Shown here one piece after another: positions 12,658 to 13,341 of a stretch of DNA of 13,341 bases. Where the stretch lies: assembly GCA_902495025.1 (NCBI GenBank), contig CABUWB010000024.1, positions 1 through 13,341 of the forward strand, written 5' to 3'. The position numbers and the translations under genes are program-made. Every line of letters begins with the position of its first letter. Position 1 is the first letter of the stretch. The notes beneath the pieces were generated by a model. It did no database searches. It worked only from the letters and a program-made list of their open reading frames with translations, and had not been told where the DNA came from. The DNA is from an uncultured Eubacteriales bacterium. GTDB lineage: Bacteria; Bacillota; Clostridia; Lachnospirales; CAG-274.

Positions 12658-12938
12658 AATTAATTGACGAAAAAGGCAGACTTTTCGGTAAGGTAAACGT
12701 GGTTGACCTTATTGTGCTTGTAATTATTATAGGTATTGTGGGCGCTGTCGGTTACAGACTTACCTCATCAAGGGTAAATGCAAATGGCGGCAATCCAGTA
12801 ACCACACAGGAGCAGTATTGCTATGTAACGCTTTACTCCTCACTTGTAGTACCAGAGATTTCGCAGTCGCTTAACGTAGGCGACAAGCTTGTGGCAAACT
12901 CAAAGTATACCGATGCGGAGATTGTTTCCATTGATTAA
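12654..12938 (+). CDS. DUF4330 family membrane protein, N-terminal part (cut by in-frame TAA)
   Basis: The 94-residue product begins with MKLIDEKGRLFGKVNVVDL, the highly typical start of DUF4330 proteins. A single transmembrane segment (about 16-34) and the start of an extracytoplasmic beta-rich region follow. Full-length relatives are about 160-180 residues. Here the frame is closed by a TAA at 12936-12938, while the same frame continues from the next codon into the missing half. AAGGAG lies eight bases before the ATG, and the start overlaps the stop of the preceding glycosyltransferase gene. DUF4330 has no known biochemical function, but its position among glycosyltransferase genes suggests a membrane accessory role in glycan assembly. 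The stop may be a real inactivating mutation, a sequencing error or a coupled split. Confidence 0.8.
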   Translation: MKLIDEKGRLFGKVNVVDLIVLVIIIGIVGAVGYRLTSSRVNANGGNPVTTQEQYCYVTLYSSLVVPEISQSLNVGDKLVANSKYTDAEIVSID

Positions 12939-13163
12939 ATGCCCGCTGCTTACGTTTCTACCAACTCCGACGGTGAGGCTGTTTTAAGCGAGCACCCTAT
13001 CTGGAAGGACGTTACCGTTGTCGTTAAGGAAAAGGTTGACCCATCAAGCGTTATTTTAAAGGTAGGCAACCAGGAGGCAAGAGTAGGCTACAGCTTTATT
13101 CTTAAAACACAGACGGTTGAAACCAACTGTAAAATAAGAGGTATTGAGTTTAAGGACGAATAA
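12939..13163 (+). pseudogene. DUF4330 family protein, C-terminal part (same frame, after the TAA)
   Basis: These 74 residues (MPAAYVSTNSDGEAVLSEH to the end) continue the preceding frame without a shift and look like the second half of the DUF4330 extracytoplasmic domain. The ATG directly follows the TAA. I see no ribosome binding site at a suitable distance, so translation would need reinitiation after the stop or readthrough. On its own the fragment has no signal peptide or membrane segment. It would stay in the cytoplasm, away from where the domain belongs, which argues that the split product is not functional. A single base change (for example AAA to TAA) would explain the break. It could also be annotated as a small separate gene. 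Confidence 0.65.
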
Positions 13164-13175
13164 GGAGTTGATTAT

Positions 13176-13341
13176 ATGCCCGCTTTCTTAAAAGGCAGTA
13201 TAATTGTTAAGTTAATAATGTCCGTAATTTCGCCCATAATGTGTGGCTATAAGCATAGCCGCTTTAAAAGGTTTATTGACGGCTGCGGCGTATGCTGTAA
13301 GTCAAGCTGTGTATACTCGCTTGTAAGGCGGTATTTCTATC
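13176..13341 (+). CDS. Start of a further cluster gene, cut by the window edge (possible O-antigen polymerase/ligase)
   Basis: An ATG at 13176 has AAGGAG eight bases upstream, 12 bases after the DUF4330 stop. It opens a frame that stays open to the window end (55 codons). The visible N-terminus MPAFLKGSIIVKLIMSV is followed by a basic, Cys-rich stretch (five Cys) with SRFKRFIDG and VYSLVRRYFY. Short amphipathic, basic beginnings of this kind occur in Firmicute O-antigen ligase/polymerase (Wzy/WaaL-like) proteins, and such a gene is expected in this position of the cluster. The first hydrophobic core segments lie beyond the edge, so the assignment is a guess from context. That a gene is present here is well supported. 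Confidence 0.6.
   Translation, partial: MPAFLKGSIIVKLIMSVISPIMCGYKHSRFKRFIDGCGVCCKSSCVYSLVRRYFY

Overview
The window looks like the chromosome of a low-to-moderate GC Firmicute of class Clostridia, probably a gut Oscillospiraceae/Ruminococcaceae-type organism. This rests on strong AGGAGG/GAGGTG ribosome binding sites, consensus TTGACA/TATAAT promoters, clostridial-style protein sequences (DUF4330, a phosphodiester glycosidase with Ig-like domains, an M29 aminopeptidase) and GC-rich palindromic repeats between the genes. Placement at genus level is not possible from the sequence.

Layout. Positions 1-98 are the right end of an interspersed repeat. From 194 to 2467 three minus-strand genes run aminopeptidase -> shikimate kinase -> rlmH. 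The first two are adjacent (TAA directly followed by ATG), and rlmH follows after a 171-base leader flanked by DnaA-box-like 9-mers. A divergent promoter region (about 2468-2618) separates them from a plus-strand beta-propeller lipoprotein gene (2619-3629), which ends in a clear intrinsic terminator. A large repeat (about 3680-4118) fills most of the following gap. A consensus promoter at 4226-4254 then drives a secreted 944-residue phosphodiester glycosidase (4298-7132). A third repeat copy (7135-7318) starts two bases after its stop codon.

From 7347 to the right edge is a surface-polysaccharide cluster, all on the plus strand: Wzx-type flippase, UDP-N-acetylmannosamine dehydrogenase (WecC type), two GT4 glycosyltransferases, a DUF4330 membrane protein split by an in-frame TAA, and the start of a further gene that runs off the window. 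Together they suggest assembly and export of a lipid-linked glycan containing N-acetylmannosaminuronic acid. The UDP-GlcNAc 2-epimerase, initiating phosphoglycosyltransferase and polymerase/ligase are not seen and are expected outside the window.

The points most worth a second look are: a repeat family with a 16-base terminal inverted repeat and nested GC-rich hairpins (three copies here); a cluster of DnaA-box 9-mers around the rlmH leader; a shikimate kinase lacking the usual substrate-binding Arg and third Gly; an apparently metal-free phosphoesterase-like C-terminal domain on the glycosidase; a compact potential cloverleaf between wecC and the first glycosyltransferase gene; and the interrupted DUF4330 gene. 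I did not find a complete, clearly new multi-gene system.
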